Position numbers and translations under genes: made by a program. A stretch of 64,000 bases of DNA from Fagopyrum homotropicum (taxonomy: Eukaryota > Streptophyta > Magnoliopsida > Caryophyllales > Polygonaceae): contig BSWB01000001.1 of assembly GCA_033239125.1 (NCBI GenBank), positions 136,754,981 to 136,818,980 of the forward strand, given 5' to 3'. The notes beneath the pieces were generated by a model. The model ran no database searches, had not been told where the DNA came from, and was given only the letters and a program-made list of their open reading frames with translations. The stretch's first letter is position 1. Each line of letters begins with the position of its first letter. Of this stretch, positions 1-9,270 are shown piece by piece.

Positions 1-1391
1 GCTGAGACGAACTTGATCCTTGCCCCTGGCTCTTTAATGGAGTAGAAGAAGAAGAAGGGGAAGAGATGAAAGGATTAGAGGAATCGTTAGAATTAGAGTT
101 AGAATGATTGTTACCAGAATTTTGGTTGTTCGCCCTCCAATTGTTGCTATTGGATCCTCTATTGTTGTTGTTGTTGTAATTGTTGTTCCGGGAACCGTTG
201 TTGTTGTTACGGTATCCATTGTTGTTGTTCCTTTGTCCTTGATCTTCCTTCTTGGTTTGAGCAACCAAGAGTTCCTTCACGTCGTTCTTCAGAGACATGA
301 GTTGATTGTTGTTAGGCTGAGTTTCTTGGAAGTTAACTCTTTTAACTCCTCCTTCATCTCCTTGATGGATGTACTTCTCCATATGCAAAGCTTGCTTCTC
401 GATGAAGTCCCAAGCTTCGTCAATCGCCATGTCCATAAAGGTACAGGCGGAGAGTAGTTGGAGGTTGAACTGGGTGCTTCCGTCCAGTCCCTTGAAGTAT
501 ATCTCCAACAACTCTATCTTTGGAATCCCATGATGTGGGCAATCCAAAAGAATGTCCTTGAACCTCTCCCATGACTTGGATAAGCTCTCCTTATCCTTCA
601 TGATGAAAGCATTAATCTTCCCTCTTATTTCAGCGGTCTTAGAGGGGGGAAGAATTTGATCAAGAATTCCGTAGTCATCTCCTCCCATGTGCTAATTTTT
701 CCTAGAGGAAGAGATTGATACCAAGTAAGAGCTCTATCTTTTAAAGAAAAGTAAAAAGGTCTTAGCTTGTAGTTGTTATTTTCAATCCTTGAGGGTCTCA
801 AGGTCTCCATCAAGATCTCGTAGTTTTGAAGATGTTAATTTGGGGATTCCTTCTCTAGCCCTCCGAACTGGCATTGGCGAATCATGGACAGAACTTGCGG
901 TCAAAGTTCGTAGTCATGGTCCGCTGGATCTCCAAGGTTAACTCCTGGACGCCTCAGTTGTTGATTGGGGTCCATCCTTTGACCTAGGGTTTGTGGGTTT
1001 TCTGCAAGAAGAACGCCTCGGACTGGCATCTGAGGTGGAAGCACCTCGGCCGGGGCGTCAGGTACAGGAACCTGCCTCGGTCGAGGGTCAGCACTGGAAC
1101 ATGCATCGGTCCAGCATCAGGAACTGGATCTTCCCTCGGTCGAAGTAGATATTGGTCTCGTAAGGCTGTCATATCTGCTTCGATCGCTTCAATCCTGGTG
1201 CGAGTTTCTTCTTTTTCTTGCCTTAGCTCTTCCCTGCTGAGGCGTAGCTGCTCTAGCGCATCTTTCAACTCGGCCTCAAGGTTGCGATTGTCTTGGTTGG
1301 CCATCTTCGCTTCTCTTAAGCGTCGTTTGTATGTCTTTTCTGGTTCGGGATCGCAAGGAACGATTTCCTTCCCGGTGCGGGTTCTTCGCAT
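1..1391 (-). pseudogene. Athila-type gypsy gag remnant (element I)
   Basis: This is the start of a retrotransposon Gag on the minus strand. The ATG is at 1391 and the first residues (MRRTRTGKEIVPCDPEPEKT) parallel the Gag starts of elements II and III in this window. A charged coiled-coil-like stretch follows. The region at 625-813 reads ETLRPSRIENNNYKLRPF and ALTWYQSLP, the core of the retrotransposon Gag domain. Below about position 264 the frame becomes very asparagine-rich (NNNN runs), as in the Gag linker of related elements. Frameshifts separate these blocks, so it is not one ORF. The gag palindrome words CTCGGTCGAG at about 1040-1145 match those in its own LTR. Protease and pol would lie beyond the left edge of the window. 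Confidence 0.85.
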
Positions 1392-1496
1392 AAACCTAAG
1401 AAAGAACCTGCAAAAAAATCACTCAAGTAGAGTGGTTAGTAGACACGGGGGCAAGTGCCCCAAAAGCAAACCGTAACCGGCTCGGTCTAGACCAAG

Positions 1497-1514
1497 TCCC
1501 CGGCAACGGCGCCA
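1497..1514 (-). other. Primer-binding site of element I (tRNA-Asp type)
   Basis: Read on the minus strand this is TGGCGCCGTTGCCGGGGA, complementary to the 3' end of plant tRNA-Asp (from known tRNA sequence). It lies 6 bp inside the LTR edge. This primer choice is typical of Athila-type elements and orients the element. Confidence 0.9.
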
Positions 1515-1861
1515 AAAACTTGTTCGCTCCAAACGGTGTGTGCAAGCTTTAAATTTATAACCCTAGATGTAAGCTTAAAACAAGGATGCGAACCCGCAGT
1601 GTACGGGTCAATCGTAGTAAAAAGCAAGGAATTTCAGGGGTCGATCACAGGGACTTAGTGAAACAAAGCCCAATTACGGTAAGCTTTAGCAATTACTAAC
1701 CACAAGTAATTAAAACAATCAAAGATGATAAAAGTCAATAAAGGAAATATACAATTCTAGGGATTAAAGCATCTAGTTGTGGTTCCAACTCAAGATCTAA
1801 AGATAAGCGGACAAAGCTGAGGTTTTTGCGTGGGGAAGGTGTTACTAAAGTGGAATAGATC

Positions 1862-2116
1862 ACCGGGTAAGTCTTACTACTCACTAATCCAAAACCGTAA
1901 CTCCTATTACCGGGTAAGTCTCAAGGAATTAAGATAAAGAACTATAATCTCAAACTAACACCATCTAAGGGAATAGAATCAACCTTTACCGGGTAAGTCT
2001 CAGGCTAACTCACAAAGATGGGATGAAAGCACACTCAAACCCCAATAAAGGATAAACCTTTATTACCTACACTTATGATCTTAGGTAAACAAACTAAGGA
2101 ATTACCGGGTAAGTCT
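1862..2116 (-). repeat. Four-copy AGACTTACCCGGTAA motif array, element I LTR
   Basis: Complementary copies (ACCGGGTAAGTCT) start at 1862, 1909, 1988 and 2104, giving spacings of 47, 79 and 116 bp. The sequence between copies is diverged from the other families while the motif and its spacing are kept. Confidence 0.85.
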
Positions 2117-2204
2117 CATCCTAAGCTTGCATTGAACTAGGAAAGGTGTAATAAGAATAGGATTTGGCAAACTTCTAACACTTAACTCTCAGTTTCGGAT
2201 CAGA

Positions 2205-2275
2205 TAAGTCACCTCGGTCAGAAGAATTCCACCCCGGCCGATATGATCCAAAGAAGTCGACTCGACCGAGGCGAA
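2205..2275. repeat. Palindromic word cluster (CTCGG type), element I LTR site 2
   Basis: The half-site CACCTCGG, a central CCCCGGCCG, and the half-site CTCGACCGAGG lie within 70 bp. The location matches, within about 100 bp, the second palindrome site in the LTRs of elements II and III. Confidence 0.6.
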
Positions 2276-2774
2276 CACCTGGGACGCGGCGAGAATATTT
2301 TATTCTTGGCTGAGATCTTTTATCTTTGGAAAGAGATCTTATATTTTTGGGCTTGGCTCCTAGAAGGAAGAAGATATGCTAGATCATATATTTTACCTAT
2401 TTTTATGGGAAGAGATCTTTCTAAGATATCTTATCTTTGGAGAGTAATTTTCCTATAAAAAGGTTCTTCAAATCTCCCAACTGGAGTATGGCTGCTGTGG
2501 TGTATAAGCCCTGATCGGCGGTATAGCATGATGTGGATTTGTGGGAAATCCGACCCTTTTTATAGGAAAATTACTCTCCAAAGATAAGATATCTTAGAAA
2601 GATCTCTTCCCATAAAAATAGGTAAAATATATGATCAAGCATATCTTCTTCCTTCCAGGAGCCAAGCCCAAAAATATAAGATCTCTTTCCAAAGATAAAA
2701 GATCTCAACCAAGAATAAAATATTCTCGCCACGTCCCAGGTGTTCGCCTCGGTCGAGTCGACTTCTCTGGATCA
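2244..2774. repeat. Inverted repeat, two 220-bp arms, 91-bp spacer
   Basis: The left arm is 2244-2463 and the right arm 2555-2774. By eye they match in inverted orientation with about five mismatches in 220 bp. The arms include the stretch with repeated AGATCTTT and AAGATATCTTAT words. A transcript through this LTR would fold into a long, almost perfect hairpin. This is seen directly in the sequence. Confidence 0.9.
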
Positions 2775-2820
2775 CCTCGGTCGAGGTGAATCTGTGGTCA
2801 ACCGAGGTGAGTCACAACTG
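2746..2820. repeat. Palindromic word cluster (CTCGG type), element I LTR site 1
   Basis: The half-site CCTCGGTCGAG (about 2748) is followed by a full near-palindrome TCACCTCGGTCGAGGTGA (2772-2789; 8-bp arms around a GT centre) and the half-site ACCGAGGTGA (2811-2820). It is about 330 bp from the LTR start in element orientation, the same offset as in elements II and III. Confidence 0.75.
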
Positions 2821-3118
2821 AAAGTGAAATCTCTCAAATCTGGTCCAAAGTGAATCTCTAATCCATGGCTATGCTTCCTGGATGGTTCCTTATGTTCATG
2901 AATGTAGCTCCAATGACTCCATAGCTCCTTTTGCTCCTTTTTGATGCAAAACGTGCCATTTTACCTACGATTACAACAAAACCAGGTGTAGACCTCGATT
3001 CCCGCAAAGGTAGATGAAATGGTAATATAATCACATAGTATACATACAAACATGCAGATTTATTGAAGATAAAACGTCCAAACAAACCCCAAAATATAGA
3101 CTATAATTCATGCTATCA

Positions 3119-3453
3119 CGAGGTGACTCTGTAGTCAACCGAGGTGAATCACAACTGAATGTGAAATCTCTCAAATCTGGTCCAAAGTGAATCTCTAATC
3201 CAATTCCATGATTCCTGGATTCTTCCTTAAGCTCCTGAATGTAGCTCCAATGACTCCTTAGCTCCTTTTGCTCCATTTTAGTCAAAATGTGTCATTTTAC
3301 TTACGATTACAACAAAACTAGGTGTAGACCTCGATTCCCGCAAAGGTAGATGAAACGACAATATAATCTCATAATATACATCCAAACATGCAGATTATCG
3401 AAGATAAAACGTCTAAACAAGTCCCAAAATATAGACAATAATTCATGCTATCA
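3119..3453 (-). repeat. Partial LTR abutting the element I LTR
   Basis: This 335-bp block repeats 2782-3118 in the same orientation at roughly 90 percent identity by eye and ends with the same GCTATCA terminus. It looks like the terminal part of an older LTR of the same family into which element I inserted. The other half of the older LTR would be off the left edge. Confidence 0.75.
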
Positions 3454-3823
3454 TGTGTTTGTGCCTTTACGCCGTTGCTAGTATCTAGAATTTTAGCTAA
3501 CAGTTTATACCGTCGTTGTAGATGTTCCGCAGGTTTAGGATGCTACTGAGTGATCCGGAAGGTGTGGTCAGCCGGCGTTCCCGTACATTATAGGACGGGA
3601 TCGAGTTTATGTTTATGTTGTTACTGTCCCTTCTATTTTGAACTCGACTGCGAGTCTTTTATGCTTTCTTTTGTTTTAACCTTTGGTTTTATATTGAGTT
3701 TTGGTTTTCATTCGTTTGTGCCTTGTTGTAAGATCCGTTGTGTTGTTGCTACTTTGAGGGTCGGAACCCATTGTGTGGTCATAGCCCGTAGCACTTCGAG
3801 TTCCTAGAACTTGGGGTGTTACA
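3454..3823 (+). repeat. Tekay-type LTR, 3' end fragment
   Basis: The block is clearly similar to 49095-49463, the end of the LTR of Tekay element C. It shares ATACCGTCGTTGTAGATGTT, GAGTGATCCGGA and the terminus AACTTGGGGTGTTACA. It is cut off on the left by the Athila-type LTR, and no primer site follows on the right, so the element broke exactly at or near the LTR edge. Confidence 0.8.
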
Positions 3824-5590
3824 GGCGCGGCGGCCTGGACCTCCGACGCGGGACGAGGAGTGGACGGTGCGAGTTTGGGGAAGTTGAGGGATGAAGAGGA
3901 TGAGCGAATTTTGCACGAACTTTGTGGTTTACGACTCCATTTCAAACTGGTCCTGATGTTCCTTACACTTTTGGTTTCATAGGTCCGTGCTTCCATCTCT
4001 ATAACTAGATCCATGTGCATGTTCTTCGACTCAATGAGATTTGAGCTCGCTGCCATGATTATGTCAGCCATGTTTAGACTCATCGACTACCATAAGTTTC
4101 ATTACCTCTACAAGATTGACAAGTATGATTTCATCATATGTGTGGCCACATTCTTCCTTGATATGGACTATGGCCTTAGCATCTCAGTAGCTTAAAAAAA
4201 ACCCAAACATGATGAAATAATGTTTATGTTGTCATCCATCTCTCCCAGGTGTCACTTGGGATCACCTGAATAGTGTTATAAAGAGCAAGACTAACAAACA
4301 CCAAATTGGGTCACATGGATAATACACATCTACATAGTGACTTTAAATAGTGCCCCGTTGCTACTGGGTTGCCTGGGATTTTGATTCTCCAACTGGGTTC
4401 TCCTCTTTATTTCCCCAACAACAATTATCTAAAGGTAATATTCTTTATCATTTACTTTCCCTTATAAAAAAAATATATTATTTAATTGTGTGTAAAAAAC
4501 TCAAGATCCAACGGTGGATCAGAGATGAATACTCTACCAAAGACACTCTAGTGAATTTTGAATTTAGGAGGCAAGTATATATATACACACACACTTGAGT
4601 TAACAATTTCTTTGTATTACAACGTTATATTTGGTGTACTAAAGTAAATCAAGTCTTAATGCAGGTGTGACAACTAGTGACATAACTGGAGTTGAGACAT
4701 TCTTTGAACTCAAGAGAATATTAGAATTAAAGAGGATCAAGGTATATTTTTGGACAATGTATATCGATGTCTGCATTGATATAATCAAGATTATAAAGCT
4801 TTCATATTGTTGTATGTGATAATTGTGTTTGTAGTGTGAAACGGATCCGATCAAGCCTTTCCTTAACCGATTTCCAACACCATTTCAAGCATTGGGAAGT
4901 ACCTAGGTTTCATACTATTGTATAATTAAGGTTACCTAGTTTTCATACAATTTCATTTTTATTGTCTTATAGACAAAGGCTCAACTACCAAAGGTAAACA
5001 CAAACGAAATGTCATGGTTGATTGTTCTACTACAACTCCAATTTACAACAGCTACTACAATCACTACTTGGATGACGAATACTATTTTTGTGCGCAAAAA
5101 TCACAACAAATTAAAATGGAGAGGACCTCGGGGTGCAATCAGATCAAGATCGGGTGGTTGTCGTGATCATGGAATTGTGTCAGTCAATCAAATTGGATTT
5201 GAATTCGGAAAGTTCCACTGATATGAATTTTCATCTCTTGAGATCTTTTATATACATAAGTTGCTACATTTGTATAGTTGCAATTGCAACTGTAATTATA
5301 ATTCTATCTTATATTTGTAACTGTAATTATAATTCAAATATATGTAATTATATTCAAATGTAAATAGATAATGTATGATTTATAACTTTATTGTGAGAAA
5401 TATAATAGAGTTATTTATTATAAATATACATTTTATTGTATTTTTTTCATTTTATTGTCTTTTTTCGGTCATTTTGTTTCTATTATTCACAATAAAAAAA
5501 TACATGTATTTAGAATTGTGATTTTTATCTTATGGCTTTAAGTAATTTATTTATATATAATAATTATTAAAATCTTTTTTAAATAATTCA
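3824..5590. other. Unassigned AT-rich stretch
   Basis: I recognise no gene here. A minus-strand open frame over 3676-4083 is partly inside the LTR fragment and has no domain I know. Short frames at about 4660-5220 could be exon-like pieces but match nothing I recognise. A duplicated AACTGTAATTATAATT word lies at about 5290-5340. The stretch may be internal sequence of the CACTA element whose end is at 5884-5899. Confidence 0.4.
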
Positions 5591-5591
5591 C

Positions 5592-5740
5592 ACATTTGAT
5601 AATCAAGACATATTTTCTCACGCTAAAAGTTATGGGTAAGACTCACATCCTTTTTTGTTGGAATTATTGTTTGATAACAGGGACATTTTTTCTCACGCTA
5701 AAAGTCGTTGGTAATACTCACACCTCTTTTTTTGTTGGAA
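5592..5740. repeat. Tandem, about 75-bp repeat with TTTTAGCGTGAG words
   Basis: Two diverged copies start at about 5595 and 5671. Each contains TTTCTCACGCTAAAAGT and a T-run followed by GTTGGAA. They lie 150-300 bp inside a CACTA-type terminus, where CACTA elements usually carry repeated subterminal motifs. Confidence 0.65.
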
Positions 5741-5883
5741 ATAGTAACAGTTTATCAAGTGAGTAAAAATTTGTCACACCCTCTTTAGTAACACACACAT
5801 TCACACATTTTAGTGTTGAAATAACCCACATGTACTCATTTATTATGACTAGTTATTACAATATAAGGCGTTACTAAATCAAT

Positions 5884-5899
5884 TTTTTCTTGTAGTGGT
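5884..5899 (-). mobile_element. CACTA (EnSpm) transposon terminus
   Basis: Read on the minus strand this is CACTACAAGAAAAAAT, the conserved terminal sequence of many plant CACTA transposons. The element body would extend leftwards. I found no matching CACTACAAGA end between 3824 and 5884, so only one end is visible. A transposase was not recognised. Confidence 0.65.
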
Positions 5900-6129
5900 A
5901 ATTACTTTATAACCGAAAAATATAGAAAAACTAGAAATGTTATATATAATGTATGTTTATGTTAGAAATGTTAGACATAATTGCAATTTATGTTAGAAAC
6001 CTTTGATATAATTTGTATTTTTATGTTTTAAAATTTTCATTTTCTAAAACTAGTAATCATTGAGGATTCAACCGAAAACTAAAAGTCTTATAGTTTTTTT
6101 TCTATGTGAACTAGGGTCTTTCGAATTAT

Positions 6130-7971
6130 TCTCGTGACGAAGGGACTAATTATGAGCGAATGTTTGAAATTCGCGGTATTTTCCAAGATCGCGAAACAAT
6201 GGTGGATTGAGCTTCATTCATGGGAGGAACTATGAACATGATGTTGGTTACTAGTAGGTCGTGGAAAAACTCATGAGGATTCGCTATGTTTTGTTTGACA
6301 TGTGAACATTTTGGAGCCCCTCGTAAGAAGAAAGACGTTGATCCTGATACCGAGTCGTCTTCTAGCCGAGCACACAAATCGAAGAAAGACGGGTGTTGTT
6401 TTGAGCTTGAGGGCGTACAAAGCGAGGTTGAGAAATGGAGGTTGCATGTTATAAACGGAATGCACAATCATGCACTTCCCGAGCAGTTAAAGGGACACAC
6501 ATATGTCGACCGATTGACGGAGAAACAGTTTCGTAGGGTAGGACGTGAGCTTGAGTCGGGTTTCAAGGCGAGAAATATTATGAAGTCAATAAAGTTAGAT
6601 GATCCCTACAACGTCGGCACAATAGAACAATTATACAATGTTGGACTGAAGATTAGGAAGCTACAAGCAGAAGGGCGAAGTCCTTTCCAACAAGCACTAC
6701 ATATGTTAGAGCAACACGTTATTACGTCAATGTGAGAATATGCTCGGAATCGGAAGAAATTTCAGATTATTTCATTATACATGTTTTTACAATTCTACAT
6801 ATTTCATGCACTTTTGCTATGAAGTCGAACAAAACTCTTAATATGCCCTCTATAGGTACAAGATGTCATTGTTAGAGATTGTCGGTATCACTATCACGAG
6901 GTTGACGTTTGCAATAATGGCCAATGAAGACGCCAATCACTACGAGTGGACATTACGGAGGCTCAGACATCTGTGCGGAAATGCTACACCGGGGGTGATT
7001 GTGATGGACAGAGAGCTAGAACTCATAAGTGCACTCGGTGTTATTTTTCCGGATGTGAAGCACATGATTTGCACATTTCATATAAAATGCAACATTCAAC
7101 ATATAAAGTGTAACATTCAACATAGACCTTGGACGGTGACACGGTCAAAGGAATTACAAGTAGTTTTTGCATCACACTACCATGCTCTTATTGAATCTAG
7201 ATCTCATGAGAGTTACGAGCGGCGTTTGGGTGAGATGAAAGTGCACTGACAAGGTTATCTAAGGTTGGAGTATTTGGAAACTACATGGCTAATCACATAT
7301 AAATAAGCAATTGTTCAGTATTAGTGCGACTTGCATCTTCACTTTGGCACAAGGACAACCAATGCGTAAGAACTTATTACTATATTATTTACACTTGTTT
7401 TCTAATAATCATAGTGCTATAGTGTATTGAATTGATATTGGTTGTTAGGTGTGAGTCCGCACACTCATTGTTGAAAGATATATTGCGTTCTACCGTGCAA
7501 GGATTTTAGTTGGTGATGGAAAATATTGAATTGATGGTAAATGACCAGATTGATCAGATTCAAGCGTCAATAGAGATGTCACGCAAGAGGATGTTATTGG
7601 ATGTGCGGGTGCCTATATTTGATTTGCTCCGATACAAAGTAAGCAACGAGTGCTTCCTGGTATTGTTGGAGATTTACGAGAAGGCAAAGCAAATTAAGAG
7701 CTTGACAACATGTAAGGATTCATATTGGAGGGAAGCTCATGATTTGCCTTGTGCGCACGAATTCTTTATTGCTATGAGGCATCGGGAGCCAATACGTTTG
7801 GATAAGATCCATTCTTATTGGAAGCAAGTACGATGGACAAGATTGATTCCGACGCTAAAAGATGATGTTGTCCATATTGAGCCATACATGGAGTCACTCA
7901 ATGACTTTAGAGAGCGAATGAACAAGAAATTACTTAGTAGAGATGAGTTTGAGCGGATGGGTTCATCATAA
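6130..7971 (+). pseudogene. MULE transposase remnant (FAR1-like zinc finger, MULE domain, SWIM)
   Basis: This is a decayed Mutator-like transposase. At 6286-6735 the frame reads CCFELEGVQSEVEKWRLHVI then GMHNHALPEQLKGHTYVDRL, a FAR1/WRKY-GCM1-type DNA-binding part with its C and HNH residues. At 6863-7249 LLEIVGITITRLTFA, VIVMDRELELISAL and FPDVKHMICTFHIK are the MULE catalytic domain; an IKCNIQH repeat shows a local 21-bp duplication. At 7510-7971 the helical region is followed by YWREAHDLPCAHEFFIA, a SWIM zinc-finger tail. Stops and shifts at about 6735, 7249 and 7507, and a missing segment before 6863, show it cannot make a full protein. Some gaps may be introns. Confidence 0.85.
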
Positions 7972-8001
7972 GATGATATTAGAAATTCGTGCCGTTCAAC
8001 G

Positions 8002-9034
8002 TTGACAGTTTCAGAGCAGAAAGTTAGAACTAAAGAAAGACCACCAAAGTATGATATTCTTTCAACAAGGAGAGAACCAAGTGGGTTCGAACATGGTTCT
8101 GGATCGTCACGTCCACGTCCTCGAGGTCGTCCACCAAAAGCAAGTCAACATGTGGAAGTTAAGGTTGAAGAGGCTGAACCTGAAGAGGCTGAACCTGAAG
8201 AGGCCGAACCTGAAGTTAAGGTTGAGGAGGCTGAACCACGTGTTAAGAAAATCACCTTCCAACATTCTAAGAATTATCGGTTCAAGAGTGATCAGGTGTG
8301 GAAGTTCATGAAACCCTTCATCCTTTCAACCTATGATGTTAAAGGGGATCAATATTGTGATTTTAGAGCCCTTGCCGTGGTTTTAGGATACTCGAAAAAA
8401 GATTATTTGATTGTTAGAAAGAAATTGGCTACAGAGATGTTCATGAGAAAGGACTTGTACGCACAACTGAGTATTTCTTTTCTTTGCTTAACCATTTTTT
8501 GTTGATAAAATGAAAACAAGTTCTTCACTTTTAATTGTTTTTTTTCAACAGTTGGCTATAAAAAAGACAATTGATAAAGTTATCCAAACCACTTGGTGGA
8601 TTGATCTTATACCTTATGGGCCGGAGAATAGGATGAAGTGTTCACTTGTTTACACGGCAGCAGCGACATATTACCAGTGCACAGTGATTATACTTGGATC
8701 AAGTCTCAAGACATGTTTACCAATTGTTACAACGGTTGAGGACCAAGAACCTCCACGGAGATTCGTACAATCGCGTGGGTTAATGGCAATCACTTTGTAG
8801 ATGTAAGTTTTCTTTATGTACCTTTTATATCTCCTGCATTACTTTTATTCAAGAATGACAAAAAAGGTATCACTTTTTTATTTGTCATTCACTTCTTCTT
8901 AGGTTTGGATCAAATTCAACTCTCCATTACCACCTTTGGTCATGACATGGAGGCGTGAACATGATTCTAGCGTTGATGGATGGGATGCACCCTTCCGTGA
9001 TGGATTCAATCTGTTCGACGAACTTCGCCGCTAA
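8002..9034 (+). pseudogene. OTU-type cysteine protease-like domain linked to the MULE
   Basis: Downstream of the SWIM part, an acidic linker made of EEAEP repeats (about 8158-8240) leads to FMKPFILSTYDVKGDQYCDF, then RALAVVLG. This resembles the OTU catalytic block (usual D-G-N-C-x-F-R-A); the Cys is kept but the preceding residues are changed. A second exon-like piece at about 8550-8800 ends WVNGNHFVDV, matching the OTU His block, but a 1-base shift near 8780 separates it from the frame before it. The last piece (about 8900-9034) ends GFNLFDELRR and a stop. OTU domains fused to or beside MULE transposases are known in plants. The 8470-8550 and 8815-8900 gaps look like introns. Confidence 0.7.
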
Positions 9035-9270
9035 GAGTGTCCTTGAAAAGTGACAATCAATCTCTCATCTTCTTCCTCTTCTTAGGTTATATGTACTTCA
9101 TGGATGCTTGATTTGTTGTTATTTTTGTTGTTGTCAGTTTGTATGTAATTCATGGAAAAAGACAATGGTATGCACTTTGGCGAGGTTATGGAGGGCTACC
9201 TGCAATGTCATAAAGAGCTAATGGATCATGGGAGTTGGGATTGGGTAGGTGGGTGGTATTGTGACTCAAC
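9035..9270. other. Intergenic between MULE and copia remnants
   Basis: No gene is recognised. The phrase AGACAATGGTATGCACTTTGG occurs at about 9161 and again at about 9315, the second inside the copia remnant, so part of this stretch is probably a local duplication of copia sequence. Confidence 0.4.

Larger units (their letters stand above)
1521..3118 (-). repeat. 5' LTR of Athila-type element I
   Basis: The LTR runs from TGTTCGCTCC to GCTATCA in plus coordinates, so in element orientation it begins TGATAGC and ends GAACA. It is about 1.6 kb and sits directly next to the primer site. It holds four copies of the AGACTTACCCGGTAA motif (complement at 1862-2116), two clusters of CTCGGTCGAG palindrome words, and a large internal inverted repeat (2244-2774). 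Its last 337 bp are repeated immediately afterwards at 3119-3453. No coding sequence is expected. Confidence 0.8.

Noticed and set aside
3676..4083. 135-codon minus-strand open frame
   Set aside because: Half lies in a Tekay LTR tail read backwards and the rest has no recognisable domain.
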